Shown here in pieces: positions 30,580 through 45,560 of a stretch of DNA of 64,000 bases. The DNA is from Mixophyes australis (lineage: Eukaryota > Chordata > Amphibia > Anura > Limnodynastidae). A program made the position numbers and the translations under genes. The stretch covers positions 1,116,001 through 1,180,000 of the forward strand of contig JAVHZZ010000015.1 in assembly GCA_036250195.1 (NCBI GenBank). The letters are read 5' to 3'. Within the stretch, counting starts at the first letter, position 1; every line of letters starts with the position of its first letter. The notes under the pieces were generated by a model. The model made no database searches. It was given only the letters and a program-made list of their open reading frames with translations, and was not told the origin of the DNA.

Positions 30580-33500
30580 ATTCATGATTCATGATTCATG
30601 ATTCAATTCATGATTCATTTCATGATTCATTATTCAATTCATGATTCATGATTCATGATTCAATTCATGATTCATTTCATGATTCATGATTCATTTCATG
30701 ATTCATGATTTAATTCATGATTAATGATTCATGATTCAATTCATGATTCATGATTCAATTCATGATTCATGATTTAATTAATGTTTCATGATTCGATTCA
30801 TGATTCATGATTCAATTCATGATTCATGATTCAATTTATGATTCATGATTCGATTCATAATTCATGATTCATGATTCGATTCATGGTTTATGATTCATGA
30901 TTCAATTCATGATTCATCATTCGATTTATGATTCATGATTCAATTCATGATTCATGATTTATGATTCAATTCATGATTCAATTCATGATTGATGATTCAA
31001 TTCATGATTCGAGATTCATGATTTGATTCATGATTCATGATTCATGATTCGATTCATGATTCATGATTCGATTCATGATTCATGATTCATAATTTATGAT
31101 TCGATTCATGATTCATGATTCATGATTCATGATTCAATTCATGATTCATGATTCATGATTCAATTCATGATTCATTTCATGATTCATGATTCAATTCATG
31201 ATTCATTTCATGATTCATTATTCAATTCATGATTCATGATTCATGATTCAATTCATGATTCATTTCATGATTCATGATTCATTTCATGATTCATGATTTA
31301 ATTCATGATTAATGATTCATGATTCAATTCATGATTCATGATTCAATTCATGATTCATGATTTAATTAATGTTTCATGATTCGATTCATGATTCATGATT
31401 CAATTCATGATTCATGATTGAATTCATGATTCATGATTCGATTCATAATTCATGATTCATGATTCGATTCATGATTTATGATTCATGATTCAATTCATGA
31501 TTCATCATTCGATTTATGATTCATGATTCAATTCATGATTCATGATTTATGATTCAATTCATGATTCAATTCATCATTCGATTTATGATTCATGATTCAA
31601 TTCATGATTCATGATTTATGATTCAATTCATGATTCAATTCATGATTCATGATTCAATTCATGATTCGAGATTCATGATTCGATTCATGATTCATGATTC
31701 ATGATTCGATTCATGATTCATGATTCGATTCATGATTCATGATTCATAATTTATGATTCGATTCATGATTCATGATTCATGATTCATGATTCAATTCATG
31801 ATTCATGATTCAATTCATGATTCATGAATCAATTCATGATTCATGAATCAATTCATGATTCATGATTCATGATTCATGATTCGATTCATGATTCATGATT
31901 CAAGATTCAATTCATGATTCATGATTCGATTCATGATCATGATTCATGATTCGATTATTATTTATGATTCAATTTATGATTCAATTCATGATTCATGATT
32001 CAATTCATGATTCATGATTCATGATTCGATTGATGATTCATGATTCAATTCATGATTCATGATTCATGATTCAATTCATGATTCATGATTCATGATTCAT
32101 GATTCAATTCATGATTCATGATTCAATTCATGAATTATGATTCATGATTCGATTGATGATTCATGATTCAATTCATGATTCATGATTCGTGATTCAATTC
32201 ATGATTCATGATTCATGATTCATGATTCATGATTCGATTCATGATTCATAATTAATGATTTATGATTCATGATTCGATTCATGATTCATGATTCAATTCA
32301 TGATTCATAATTAATGATTTATGATTCATGATTCGATTCATGATTCATGATTCAATTCATGATTCATGATTCGATTCATGATTCATGATTCAATTCATGA
32401 TTCATGATTTATGATTCAATTCATGATTCAATTCATGATTCATGATTCAATTCATGATTCATGATTCGATTAATGATTCATGATTCATGATTCATGATTC
32501 ATGATTCAATTCATGATTCATGATTCGATTCATGATTCATGATTCAATTCATGATTCATGATTTATGATTCAATTCATGATTCAATTCATGATTCATTTC
32601 ATGATTCATGATTCGATTCATGATTCATGATTCATGATTCGATTCATGATTCATGATTCATGATTCATGATTCGATTCATGATTCATGATTCATGATTCA
32701 TGATTCAATTCATGATTCATGATTCATGATTTGATTCATGATTTATGATTTAATTCATGATTCATGATTCGATTTATGATTCATAATTCATGATTCATGA
32801 TTCATGATTCAATTCATGATTTATGATTTATGATTCAATTTATGATTCAATTCATGATTCATGATTCAATTCATGATTCATGATTCATGATTTGATTCAT
32901 GATTCATGATTCAATTCATGATTCATTATTTAATTCATGATTCATGATTCAATTCATGATTCATGATTCAATTCATGATTCATGATTTTATTCATGATTC
33001 ATGATTCATGATTCATGATTCAATTCATGATTCATGATTTATGATTCAATTCATGATTCAATTGATGATTCATGATTCAATTCATGATTCATGATTCATC
33101 ATTCAATTCATGATTCATGATTCAATTCATGATTCATGATTTAATTCATGATTCATGATTTGATTCATGATTCATGATTCAATTCATGATTCATTTCATG
33201 ATTCATGATTCAATTCATGATTCATTTCATGATTCATGATTCAATTCGTGATTCATGATTCATGATTCAATTCATGATTCATTCATTTTATGATTCATGA
33301 TTCAATTCATGATTCATGATTCATGATTCAATTCATGATTCATGATTCATGATTCAATTCATGATTCATTTCATGAATCATGATTCATTTCATGATTCAT
33401 GATTTAATTCATGATTAATGATTCATGATGCAATTCATGATTCATGATGCAATTCATGATTCATGATTCAATTCATGACTCATGATTCAATTCATGTTTC

Positions 33501-34540
33501 ATGATTCGATTCATGATTCATGATTCAATTCATGATTCATGATTCATGATTCATGATTCAATTCATGATTCATGATTTGATTCATGATTCGATTCATGAT
33601 TCATGATTCAATTCATGATTCATGATTTATGATTCAATTCATGATTCATGATTTATGATTCAATTCATGATTCAATTCATGATTCATTTCATGATTCATG
33701 ATTCGATTCATGATTCATGATTCATGATTCGATTCATGATTCATGATTCGATTCATGATTCATGATTCATAATTCATGATTCAATTCATGATTCATGATT
33801 CATGATTCAAGATTCAATTCATGATTCATGATTCAATTCATGATTCATGATTCGATTCATGATTCATAATTCATGATTTATGATTCATGATTCGATTCAT
33901 GATTCATGATTCAATTCATGATTCATGATTCGATTCATGATTCATGATTAGATTCATGATTTATAATTCAAATCATGATTCATGATTCATTATTTAATTC
34001 ATGATTCATGATTCGATTCATGATTCATGATTCAATTCATGATTCATGATTCATTATTTAATTCATGATTCATGATTCGATTCATGATTCATGATTCCAT
34101 TCATGATTCATGATTCATGATTCAATTCATGATTCATGATTCATGATTCAATTCATGATTCATGATTCAATTCATGATTCATGATTCATGATTCGATTCA
34201 TGATTCATGATTCAATTCATGATTCATGATTCATGATTCAATTCATGATTCATGATTCATGATTCATGATTCAATTCATGATTCATGATTCATGATTCAT
34301 GATTCAATTCATGATCCAATTCATGATTCATGATTTGATTCATGATTCATGATTCAATTCATGTATCATGATTCATGATTCATGATTCAATTCATGATTC
34401 ATGATTTAATTCATGATTCATGATTCATGATTCATTATTTAATTCATGATTCATGATTCAATTCATGTATCATGATTCATGATTCATGATTCATGATTCA
34501 ATTCATGATTCATGATTCGATTCATGATTCATGATTCAAT
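30580..34540. repeat. 3.97-kb higher-order unit, copy 3
   Basis: Third copy, about 3,940 bp on the unit scale. It follows copy 2 at a constant 3,973-bp offset until about 34,480, then loses 33 bp including the AAGATGCAATTC landmark that copy 2 has near 30,526. It carries the copy-2-type variants (TTCATTCATTTTATG near 33,279, AATTCGTG near 33,244) but reads AAGATTCAATTC near 33,809 where copies 1 and 2 read AAGATTAAATTC. Beyond about 34,540 the sequence does not start a fourth unit. It continues as the ATTTATAATTCAATTTATG segment seen near 15,821 in block E. The array of this unit therefore holds three copies. Confidence 0.9.
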
Positions 34541-35530
34541 TCATGATTTATGATTTATAATTCAATTTATGATTCGATTCATGATTCATGATTTAATTCA
34601 TGATTAATGATTCATGATTTGATTCATGATTCAATTCATGATTCATGATTCATGATTCAATTCATGATGCATGATTTATGATTCATAATTTAATTCATGA
34701 TTCATGATTCAATTCATGATTCATGATTCAATTCATGATTCATGATTCGATTCATGATTCATGATTCATGATTCATGATTCAATACATGATTCATGATTC
34801 GATTCATGATTCATGATTTAATTCATGATTCTTGATTTATGATTCAATTCATGATTCAATTCATGATTCAATTCATGATTCATGATTCGATTCATGATTC
34901 ATGATTCAATTCATGATTCATGATTTAATTCATGATTCATGATTTGATTCATGATTCATTATTCAATTCATGAATCATGATTAATGATTCATGATTCAAT
35001 TCATAAATCATGATTCATGATTCATGATTCAATTCATGATTCATGATTCATGATTCAATTCTTGATTCATTTCATGATTCATGATTCAATTCATGATTCA
35101 TGATTCAATTCATGATTCATGATTCAATTCATGATTCATGATTTGATTCATGATTCATGATTCAATTCATGAATCATGATTCATGATTCAATTCATGATT
35201 CATTTCATGATTCATGATTTAATTCATGATTAATGATTCATGATTCAATTCATGATTCATGATTCAATTCATGATTCATGATTTAATTAATGTTTCATGA
35301 TTCGATTCATGATTCATGATTCAATTCATGATTCATGATTCAATTTATGATTCATGATTCGATTCATAATTCATGATTCATGATTCGATTCATGATTTAT
35401 GATTCATGATTCAATTCATGATTCATCATTGGATTTATGATTCATGATTCAATTCATGATTCATGATTTATGATTCAATTCATGATTCAATTCATCATTC
35501 GATTTATGATTCATGATTCAATTCATGATT
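34541..35530. repeat. Post-array segment matching 15.8-16.9 kb
   Basis: The sequence after the third 3.97-kb copy matches block E from about 15.8 kb. TTTATAATTC lies near 34,555 and 15,823 (offset 18,732), and TTCATAAATCATG near 35,001 and 16,262 (offset 18,739). A CAATTCTTGATTC landmark follows near 35,056 as in block E. The segment of about 0.65 kb between TTTATAATTC and the TTCATTTCATG that begins the 3.97-kb unit is missing at both junctions between units (26,607 and 30,580) but present here and before copy 1. A one-base variant, TCATTGGATTTATG near 35,425, replaces the usual TCATTCGATTTATG. The borders are approximate. Confidence 0.75.
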
Positions 35531-38290
35531 CAATTCATGATTCAATTGATGATTCATGATTCAATTCATGATTCATGATTCATCATTCGATTCATGATTC
35601 ATGATTCAATTCATGATTCATGATTCAATTCATGATTCATGATTTGATTCATGATTCATGATTCATGATTCGATTCATGATTCATGATTCAATTCATGAA
35701 TCATGATTCGATTTATGATTCATGATTCAATTCATGATTCATGATTTATGATTCAATTCATGATTCAATTCATGATTCATGATTTATGATTCAATTCATG
35801 ATTCAATTCATGATTCATGATTCAATTCATGATTCATGATTCATGATTCAATTCATGATTCAAATCATGATTCAATTCATGATTCATGATTCAATTCATG
35901 ATTTATGATTCAATTCATGATTCATGATTCAATTCATAATTTATGATTCAATTCATGATTCATGATTCAATTCATGATTCATGATTCGATTCATGATTAA
36001 TGATTTATGATTCGTTTCATGATTCATGATTCATTTCATGATTCGTGTTTCGATTCATAATTCATAATTCAATTCATGATTCATGATTCAATTCATGATT
36101 CATGATTCGATTCATTATTCATGATTTATGATTCGATTCATGATTCTTGATTCATTTCATGATTCATGATTCAAATCATAATTCATGTTTCTATTCATAA
36201 TTTATGATTTGATTCATGATTCATGATTCGATTCATGATTCATAATTCATGATTCGATTCATGATTCAATTCATGATTCATGATTCAATTCATGATTCAT
36301 AATTCAATTCATGATTCATGATTCATGATTCGATTCATGATTTATTAATCAATTCATGATTCATGATTCGATTCATGATTTATGATTCAATTCATGAATC
36401 AAGATTCATGATTCATGATTCAATTCATGATTCATTATTCAAATTATGATTCATTTCATGATTCAAGATTCAATTCATGATTCATGATTCAATTCATGAT
36501 TCATGATTTATGATTCAATTCATGAATCATGATTCATGATTCATGATTCAATTCATGATTCATTTCATGATTCATGATTCAATTCATGATTCATGATTTA
36601 TGATTCAAATCATGATTCATGATTCATTATTTAATTCATGATTCATGATTCGATTCATGATTCATGATTGAATTAATGATTCATGATTCATGATTCAATT
36701 CATGATTTATGATTTATGATTCAATTTATGATTCAATTCATGATTCATGATTCAATTCATGATTCATGATTCATGATTCAATTCATGATTCATGATTCAT
36801 GATTCATTTCATGATTCATGATTTAATTCATGATTAATGATTCATGATGCAATTCATGATTCATGATTCAATTCATGATTCATGATTCAATTCATGACTC
36901 ATGATTCAATTCATGTTTCATGATTCGATTCATAAATCATGTTTCAATTCATGATTCATGATTCATGATTCATGATTCAATTCATGATTCATGATTTGAT
37001 TCATGATTCATGATTCATGATTCGATTCATGATTCATGATTCAATTCATGAATCATGATTCGATTTATGATTCATGATTCAATTCATGATTCATGATTTA
37101 TGATTCAATTCATGATTCAATTCATGATTCATGATTTATAATTCAATTCATGATTCAATTCATGATTCATGATTCAATTCATGATTCATGATTCGATTCA
37201 TGATTTATGATTCAATTCATGATTCATGATTCAATTCATAATTTATGATTCAATTCATGATTCATGATTCAATTCATGATTCATGATTCGATTCATGATT
37301 AATGATTTATGATTCGTTTCATGATTCATGATTCATTTCATGATTCGTGTTTCGATTCATAATTCATGATTCAATTCATGATTCATGATTCAATTCATGA
37401 TTCATGATTCGATTCATTATTCATGATTTATGATTCGATTCATGATTCTTGATTCATTTCATGATTCATGATTCAAATCATGATTCATGTTTCTATTCAT
37501 AATTTATGATTCGATTCATGATTCATGATTCGATTCATGATTCATAATTCATGATTCGATTCATGATTCAATTCATGATTCATGATTCAATTCATGATTC
37601 ATGATTCAATTCATGATTCATGATTCAATTCATGATTTATGATTTATGATTCAATTTATGATTCAATTCATGATTCATGATTCAATTCATGATTTATGAT
37701 TTATGATTCAATTTATGATTCAATTCATGATTCATGATTCAATTCATGATTCATGATTCATGATTCAATTCATGATTCATGATTCATGATTCAATTCATG
37801 ATTCATGATTCAATTCATGATTCATGATTCAATTCATGATTATTGATTCGATTCATGATTCATGATTCAATTAATGATTCATGATTTATGATTCAATTCA
37901 TGATTCAATTCATGATTCAAGATTCAATTCATGATTCATGATTCATGATTCGATTCATGATTTATTAATCAATTCATGATTCATGATTCGATTCATGATT
38001 TATGATTCAATTCATGAATCAAGATTCATGATTCATGATTCAATTCATGATTCATTATTCAAATTATGATTCATTTCATGATTCAAGATTCAATTCATGA
38101 TTCATGATTCAATTCATGATTCATGATTTATGATTCAATTCATGAATCATGATTCATGATTCATGATTCAATTCATGATTCATTTCATGATTCATGATTC
38201 AATTCATGATTCATGATTTATGATTCAAATCATGATTCATGATTCATTATTTAATTCATGATTCATGATTCGATTCATGATTCATGATTG
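35531..38290. repeat. Tandem pair with 1,302-bp offset at the start of the right half
   Basis: Two copies of a segment carrying landmarks first seen here. TTCGTGTTTCG lies near 36,042 and 37,344 and GTTTCTATTC near 36,187 and 37,489; both pairs are 1,302 bp apart. Past that point the second copy has gained about 318 bp, because GAATCAAGATTC is at 36,396 and 38,016 (1,620 apart). TCATTATTCAAATTATG follows GAATCAAGATTC in both. The zone around 35.5-36.0 kb is where left-half landmarks such as TCATTCGATTTATG stop. The borders are approximate. Confidence 0.7.
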
Positions 38291-41200
38291 AATTCATGAT
38301 TCATGATTCATGATTCAATTCATGATTTATGATTTATGATTCAATTTATGATTCAATTCATGATTCATGATTCAATTCATGATTCATGATTCATGATTCA
38401 ATATTCATGATTCATGATTCATGATTCATGATTCATGATTCATGATTAATGATTCATGATTAAATTCATGATTCATGATTCAATTCATGATTCATGATTC
38501 AATTCATGATTCATGATTCGATTCATGATTCATGATTCAATTAATGATTCATGATTTATGATTCAATTCATGATTCAATTCATGATTCAAGATTCAATTC
38601 ATGATTCATGATTCATGATTCGATTCATGATTCATTAATCAATTCATGATTCATGATTCGATTCATGATTTATGATTCAATTCATGAATCAAGATTCATG
38701 ATTCATGATTCAATTCATGATTCATTATTCAAATTATGATTCATTTCATGATTCAAGATTCAATTCATGATTCATGATTCAATTCATGATTCATGATTTA
38801 TGATTCAATTCATGAATCATGATTCATGATTCATGATTCAATTCATGATTCATTTCATGATTCATGATTCAATTCATGATTCATGATTTATGATTCAAAT
38901 CATGATTCATGATTCATTATTTAATTCATGATTCATGATTCGATTCATGATTCATGATTGAATTCATGATTCATGATTCATGATTCAATTCATGATTCAT
39001 TATTCGATTCATAAATCATGATTCATGATTCATGATTCAATTCATGATTCATGATTCATGATTCAATGCATGATTCATGATTTATGATTCAATTCATGAT
39101 TCATGATTCATGATTCAATTCATGATTCATGATTCATGATTCAATGCATGATTCATGATTTATGATTCAATTCATGATTCATGATTCATGATTCGATTCA
39201 TGATTCATGATTCAATTCATAAATCATGATTTGATTCATGATTCATGATTCATAATTCATGATTCGATTCATGATTCATGATTCATGATTCATGATTCAA
39301 TTCATGATTCATGATTCAATTCATGATTCTCAATTCGATTAATGATTCATGATTCAATTCATGATTCATGATTAAATGATTCAATTCATGATTCATGATT
39401 CGATTCATGATTCATGATTCATGATTCGATTCATAATTCTTGATTCATGATTCAATTCATGATTCATGATTCGATTTATGATTCATGATTCAATTCATGA
39501 TTCATGATTTATGATTCAATTCATGATTCATGATTCAATTCATGATTCATGATATGATTCATGATTCATGATTCATGATTCAATTCATGATTCATGATTC
39601 AATTCATGATTCATGATTCGATTCATGATTCATGATTCAATTCATGATTCATGATTCGATTCATGATTCATGATTCAATTCATGATTCATGATTCAATTC
39701 ATGATTCATGATTCGATTTATGATTCATGATTCATGATTTATGATTCAATTCATTAACTCATGATTCATGATTCGATTCATGATTCATGATTCATGATTC
39801 ATGATTCAATTCATGATTCATTAATTCATGATTCAATTCATGATTCATGATTCATGATTCAATTCATGATTCATGATTCGATTCATGATTCATGATTCAA
39901 TTCATGATTCAGGATTCGATTCATGATTCATGATTCATAATTCATGATTCGATTCATGACTCATGATTCATGATTCAATTCATGATTCATGATTCGATTC
40001 ATGATTCATGATTCGATTCATGATTCATGATTCAATTCATGATTCATGATTAAATGATTCAATTCATGATTCATGATTCGATTCATGATTTATGATTCAT
40101 GATTCGATTCATGATTCATGATTCATGATTCAATTCATGATTCATGATTCGATTTATGATTCATGATTCAATTCATGATTCATGATTTATGATTCAATTC
40201 ATGATTCAATTCATGATTCATGATTCATAATTTATGATTCGATTCATGATTCATGATTCAGGATTCATGATTCAATTCATGATTCATGATTCAATTCATG
40301 ATTCATGATTCATGATTCATAAATCATGATTCGATTCATGATTCATGATTCATGATTAGATTCATGATTCATGATTCGATTCATGATTCAATTCATGATT
40401 TATGATTCAATTTATGATTCAATTCATGATTCATGATTCAATTCATGATTCATGATTCATGATTCGATTCATGATTCATGATTCAATTCATGATTCATGA
40501 TTCGATTCATGATTCATGATTCAATTCATGATTCATGATTCATGATTCAATTCATGATTCATGATTCAATTCATGATTCATGATTCAATTCATGATTCAT
40601 GATTCGATTCATGATTCATGATTCGATTCATGATTCATGATTCGATTCATGATTCATGATTCAATTCATGATTCATGATTAAATGATTCAATTCATGATT
40701 CATGATTCGATTCATGATTCATGATTCAATTCATGATTCATGATTCGATTTATGATTCATGATTCAATTCATGATTCATGATTTATGATTCAATTCATGA
40801 TCAATTCATGATTCATGATTCATAATTTATGATTCGATTCATGATTCATGATTTATGATTCAATTCATGATCAATTCATGATTCATGATTCATAATTTAT
40901 GATTCGATTCATGATTCATGATTCAGGATTCATGATTCAATTCATGATTCATGATTCAATTCATGATTCATGATTCATGATTCATAAATCATGATTCGAT
41001 TCATGATTCATGATTCAGGATTAGATTCATGATTCATGATTCGATTCATGATTCATGATTCAATTCATGATTTATGATTCAATTTATGATTCAATTCATG
41101 ATTCATGATTCAATTCATGATTCATGATTCATGATTCGATTAATGATTCATGATTCAATTCATGATTCATGATTCAATTCATGATTCATGATTCGATTCA

Positions 41201-44200
41201 TGATTCATGATTCAATTCATGATTCACGATTCATGATTCAATTCATGATTCATGATTCATGATTCATGATTCAATTCATGATTCATGATTCATGATTCAA
41301 TTCATGATTCATTTCATGATTCATGATTCAATTGATGATTCATGATTTATGATTCAATTCATGATTCAATTGATGATTCATGATTCATTTCATGATTCAT
41401 GATTCTATTCATGACTCATGATTCAATTCATGTTTCATGATTCGATTCATAAATCATGTTTCAATTCATGATTCATGATTCATGATTCATGATTCAATTC
41501 ATGATTCATGATTTGATTCATGATTCATGATTCATGATTCGATTCATGATTCATGATTCAATTCATGAATCATGATTCGATTTATGATTCATGATTCAAT
41601 TCATGATTCATGAATCATGATTCGATTTATGATTCATGATTCAATTCATGATTCATGATTTATGATTCAATTCATGATTCAATTCATGATTCATGATTTA
41701 TGATTCAATTCATGATTCAATTTATGATTCATGATTCAATTCATGATTCATGATTCATGATTCAATTCATGATTCAAATCATGATTCAATTCATGATTCA
41801 TGATTCAATTCATGATTTATGATTCAATTCATGATTCATGATTCAATTCATAATTTATGATTCAATTCATGATTCATGATTCAATTCATGATTCATGATT
41901 CGATTCATGATTAATGATTTATGATTCGTTTCATGATTCATGATTCATTTCATGATTCGTGTTTCGATTCATAATTCATGATTCAATTCATGATTCATGA
42001 TTCAATTCATGATTCATGATTCGATTCATTATTCATGATTTATGATTCGATTCATGATTCTTGATTCATTTCATGATTCATGATTCAAATCATGATTCAT
42101 GTTTCTATTCATAATTTATGATTCGATTCATGATTCATGATTCGATTCATGATTCATAATTCATGATTCGATTCATGATTCAATTCATGATTCATGATTC
42201 AATTCATGATTCATGATTCAATTCATGATTCATGATTCAATTCATGATTTATGATTTATGATTCAATTTATGATTCAATTCATGATTCATGATTCAATTC
42301 ATGATTCATGATTCATGATTCAATTCATGATTCATGATTCATGATTCATGATTCAATTCATGATTCATGATTCAATTCATGATTCATGATTCAATTCATG
42401 ATTCATGATTCGATTCATGATTCATGATTCAATTCATGATTCATGATTTATGATTCAATTCATGATTCAATTCATGAATCAAGATTCATGATTCATGATT
42501 CAATTCATGATTCATTATTCAAATTATGATTCATTTCATGATTCAAGATTCAATTCATGATTCATGATTCAATTCATGATTCATGATTTATGATTCAATT
42601 CATGAATCATGATTCATGATTCATGATTCAATTCATGATTCATTTCATGATTCATGATTCAATTCATGATTCATGATTCATGATTCATGATTCATGATTC
42701 ATTATTTAATTCATGATTCATGATTCGATTCATGATTCATGATTGAATTCATGATTCATGATTCATGATTCAATTCATGATTCATGATTCATGATTCATG
42801 ATTCATGATTCAATTCATGATTCATGATTCAATTCATGATTCATGATTCAATTCATGATTCATGATTCGATTCATGATTCATGATTCAATTAATGATTCA
42901 TGATTTATGATTCAATTCATGATTCAATTCATGATTCAAGATTCAATTCATGAATCATGATTCATGATTCGATTCATGATTCATTAATCAATTCATGATT
43001 CATGATTCGATTCATGATTTATGATTCAATTCATGAATCAAGATTCATGATTCATGATTCAATTCATGATTCATTATTCAAATTATGATTCATTTCATGA
43101 TTCAAGATTCAATTCATGATTCATGATTCAATTCATGATTCATGATTTATGATTCAATTCATGAATCATGATTCATGATTCATGATTCAATTCATGATTC
43201 ATTTCATGATTCATGATTCAATTCATGATTCATGATTTATGATTCAAATCATGATTCATGATTCATTATTTAATTCATGATTCATGATTCGATTCATGAT
43301 TCATGATTGAATTCATGATTCATGATTCATGATTCAATTCATGATTCATTATTCGATTCATAAATCATGATTCATGATTCATGATTCAATTCATGATTCA
43401 TGATTCATGATTCAATTCATGATTCATGATTCATGATTCAATTCATGATTCATGATTCATGATTCGATTCATGATTCATGATTCAATTCATAAATCATGA
43501 TTTGATTCATGATTCATGATTCATAATTCATGATTCGATTCATGATTCATGATTCATGATTCATGATTCAATTCATGATTCATGATTCAATTCATGATTC
43601 ATGATTCAATTCATGATTCTCAATTCGATTAATGATTCATGATTCAATTCATGATTCATGATTAAATGATTCAATTCATGATTCATGATTCGATTCATGA
43701 TTCATGATTCATGATTCGATTCATAATTCTTGATTCATGATTCAATTCATGATTCATGATTCGATTTATGATTCATGATTCAATTCATGATTCATGATTT
43801 ATGATTCAATTCATGATTCATGATTCGATTCATAATTCTTGATTCATGATTCAATTCATGATTCATGATTCATGATTCAATTCATGATTCATGATTCATG
43901 ATTCAATTCATGATTCATGATTCGATTCATGATTCATGATTCAATTCATGATTCATGATTCGATTCATGATTCATGATTCAATTCATGATTCATGATTCA
44001 ATTCATGATTCATGATTCGATTTATGATTCATGATTCATGATTCATGATTCATGATTTATGATTCAATTCATTAATTCATGATTCATGATTCGATTCATG
44101 ATTCATGATTCATGATTCATGATTCAATTCATGATTCATTAATTCATGATTCAATTCATGATTCATGATTCATGATTCAATTCATGATTCATGATTCAAT

Positions 44201-45560
44201 TCATGATTCATGATTCATGATTCGATTCATGATTCATGATTCAATTCATGATTCAGGATTCGATTCATGATTCATGATTCACAATTCATGATTCGATTCA
44301 TGACTCATGATTCATGATTCAATTCATGATTCATGATTTAATTCATGATTCATGATTCGATTCATGATTCATGATTCAATTCATGATTCATGATTAAATG
44401 ATTCAATTCATGATTCATGATTCGATTCATGATTTATGATTCATGATTCGATTCATGATTCATGATTCATGATTCAATTCATGATTCATGATTCGATTTA
44501 TGATTCATGATTCAATTCATGATTCATGATTTATGATTCAATTCATGATTCAATTCATGATTCATGATTCATAATTTATGATTCGATTCATGATTCATGA
44601 TTCAGGATTCATGATTCAATTCATGATTCATGATTCAATTCATGATTCATGATTCATGATTCATAAATCATGATTCGATTCATGATTCATGATTCATGAT
44701 TAGATTCATGATTCGATTCATGATTCAATTCATGATTTATGATTCAATTTATGATTCAATTCATGATTCATGATTCAATTCATGATTCATGATTCATGAT
44801 TCGATTCATGATTCATGATTCAATTCATGATTCATGATTCAATTCATGATTCATGATTCGATTCATGATTCATGATTCAATTCATGATTCATGATTCATG
44901 ATTCAATTCATGATTCATGATTCATGATTCAATTCATGATTCATGATTCAATTCATGATTCATGATTCGATTCATGATTCATGATTCGATTCATGATTCA
45001 TGATTCAATTCATGATTCATGATTCAATTCATGATTCATGATTAAATGATTCAATTCATGATTCATGATTCGATTCATGATTCATGATTCATGATTCAAT
45101 TCATGATTCATGATTCGATTTATGATTCATGATTCAATTCATGATTCATGATTTATGATTCAATCCATGATCAATTCATGATTCATGATTCATAATTTAT
45201 GATTCGATTCATGATTCATGATTTATGATTCAATTCATGATCAATTCATGATTCATGATTCATAATTTATGATTCGATTCATGATTCATGATTCAGGATT
45301 CATGATTCAATTCATGATTCATGATTCAATTCATGATTCATGATTCATGATTCATAAATCATGATTCGATTCATGATTCATGATTCATGATTAGATTCAT
45401 GATTCATGATTCGATTCATGATTCATGATTCAATTCATGATTTATGATTTATGATTCAATTTATGATTCAATTCATGATTCATGATTCAATTCATGATTC
45501 ATGATTCATGATTCGATTAATGATTCATGATTCAATTCATGATTCATGATTCGATTCATG
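36890..45560. repeat. Large tandem pair with 4.3-4.6-kb offset
   Basis: About 36.9-41.4 kb and 41.4-45.6 kb are related as two successive copies. Landmark pairs are TGACTCA near 36,895 and 41,412 (4,517), TTCGTGTTTCG near 37,344 and 41,956 (4,612), GTTTCTATTC near 37,489 and 42,101 (4,612), ATTCTCAATTCG near 39,326 and 43,616 (4,290), TTCAGGATTC near 40,257 and 44,602 (4,345) and near 40,922 and 45,292 (4,370), and TTCACGATTC near 41,223 and 45,581 (4,358). The shifting offset shows that net gains and losses of hundreds of bases followed the duplication, so it looks older than the 3.97-kb triplication. ATTCTCAATTCG occurs only in this pair. The borders are approximate. Confidence 0.75.
37620..38980. 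repeat. Tandem pair with 670-bp offset
   Basis: GAATCAAGATTC at 38,016 recurs at 38,686, followed in both cases by TCATTATTCAAATTATG, TTCAAGATTC and TTTATGATTCAAATCATG in the same order. The offset is 670 bp. The repeat begins around 37.6-38.3 kb and the second copy fades after about 38,980. It overlaps the end of the 1,302-bp pair. A similar close pair of GAATCAAGATTC landmarks, 559 bp apart, occurs at 42,476 and 43,035 in the next large copy, which suggests the pair predates the 4.3-4.6-kb duplication and was later shortened there. Confidence 0.65.

Noticed and set aside
26367..34317. GATCC sites as functional elements
   Set aside because: These are single-base variants of ATGATTCAATTC carried in matching places by segment duplication (15,555; 17,979; 26,367; 30,340; 34,313). 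They are useful as landmarks, but there is no evidence of function.
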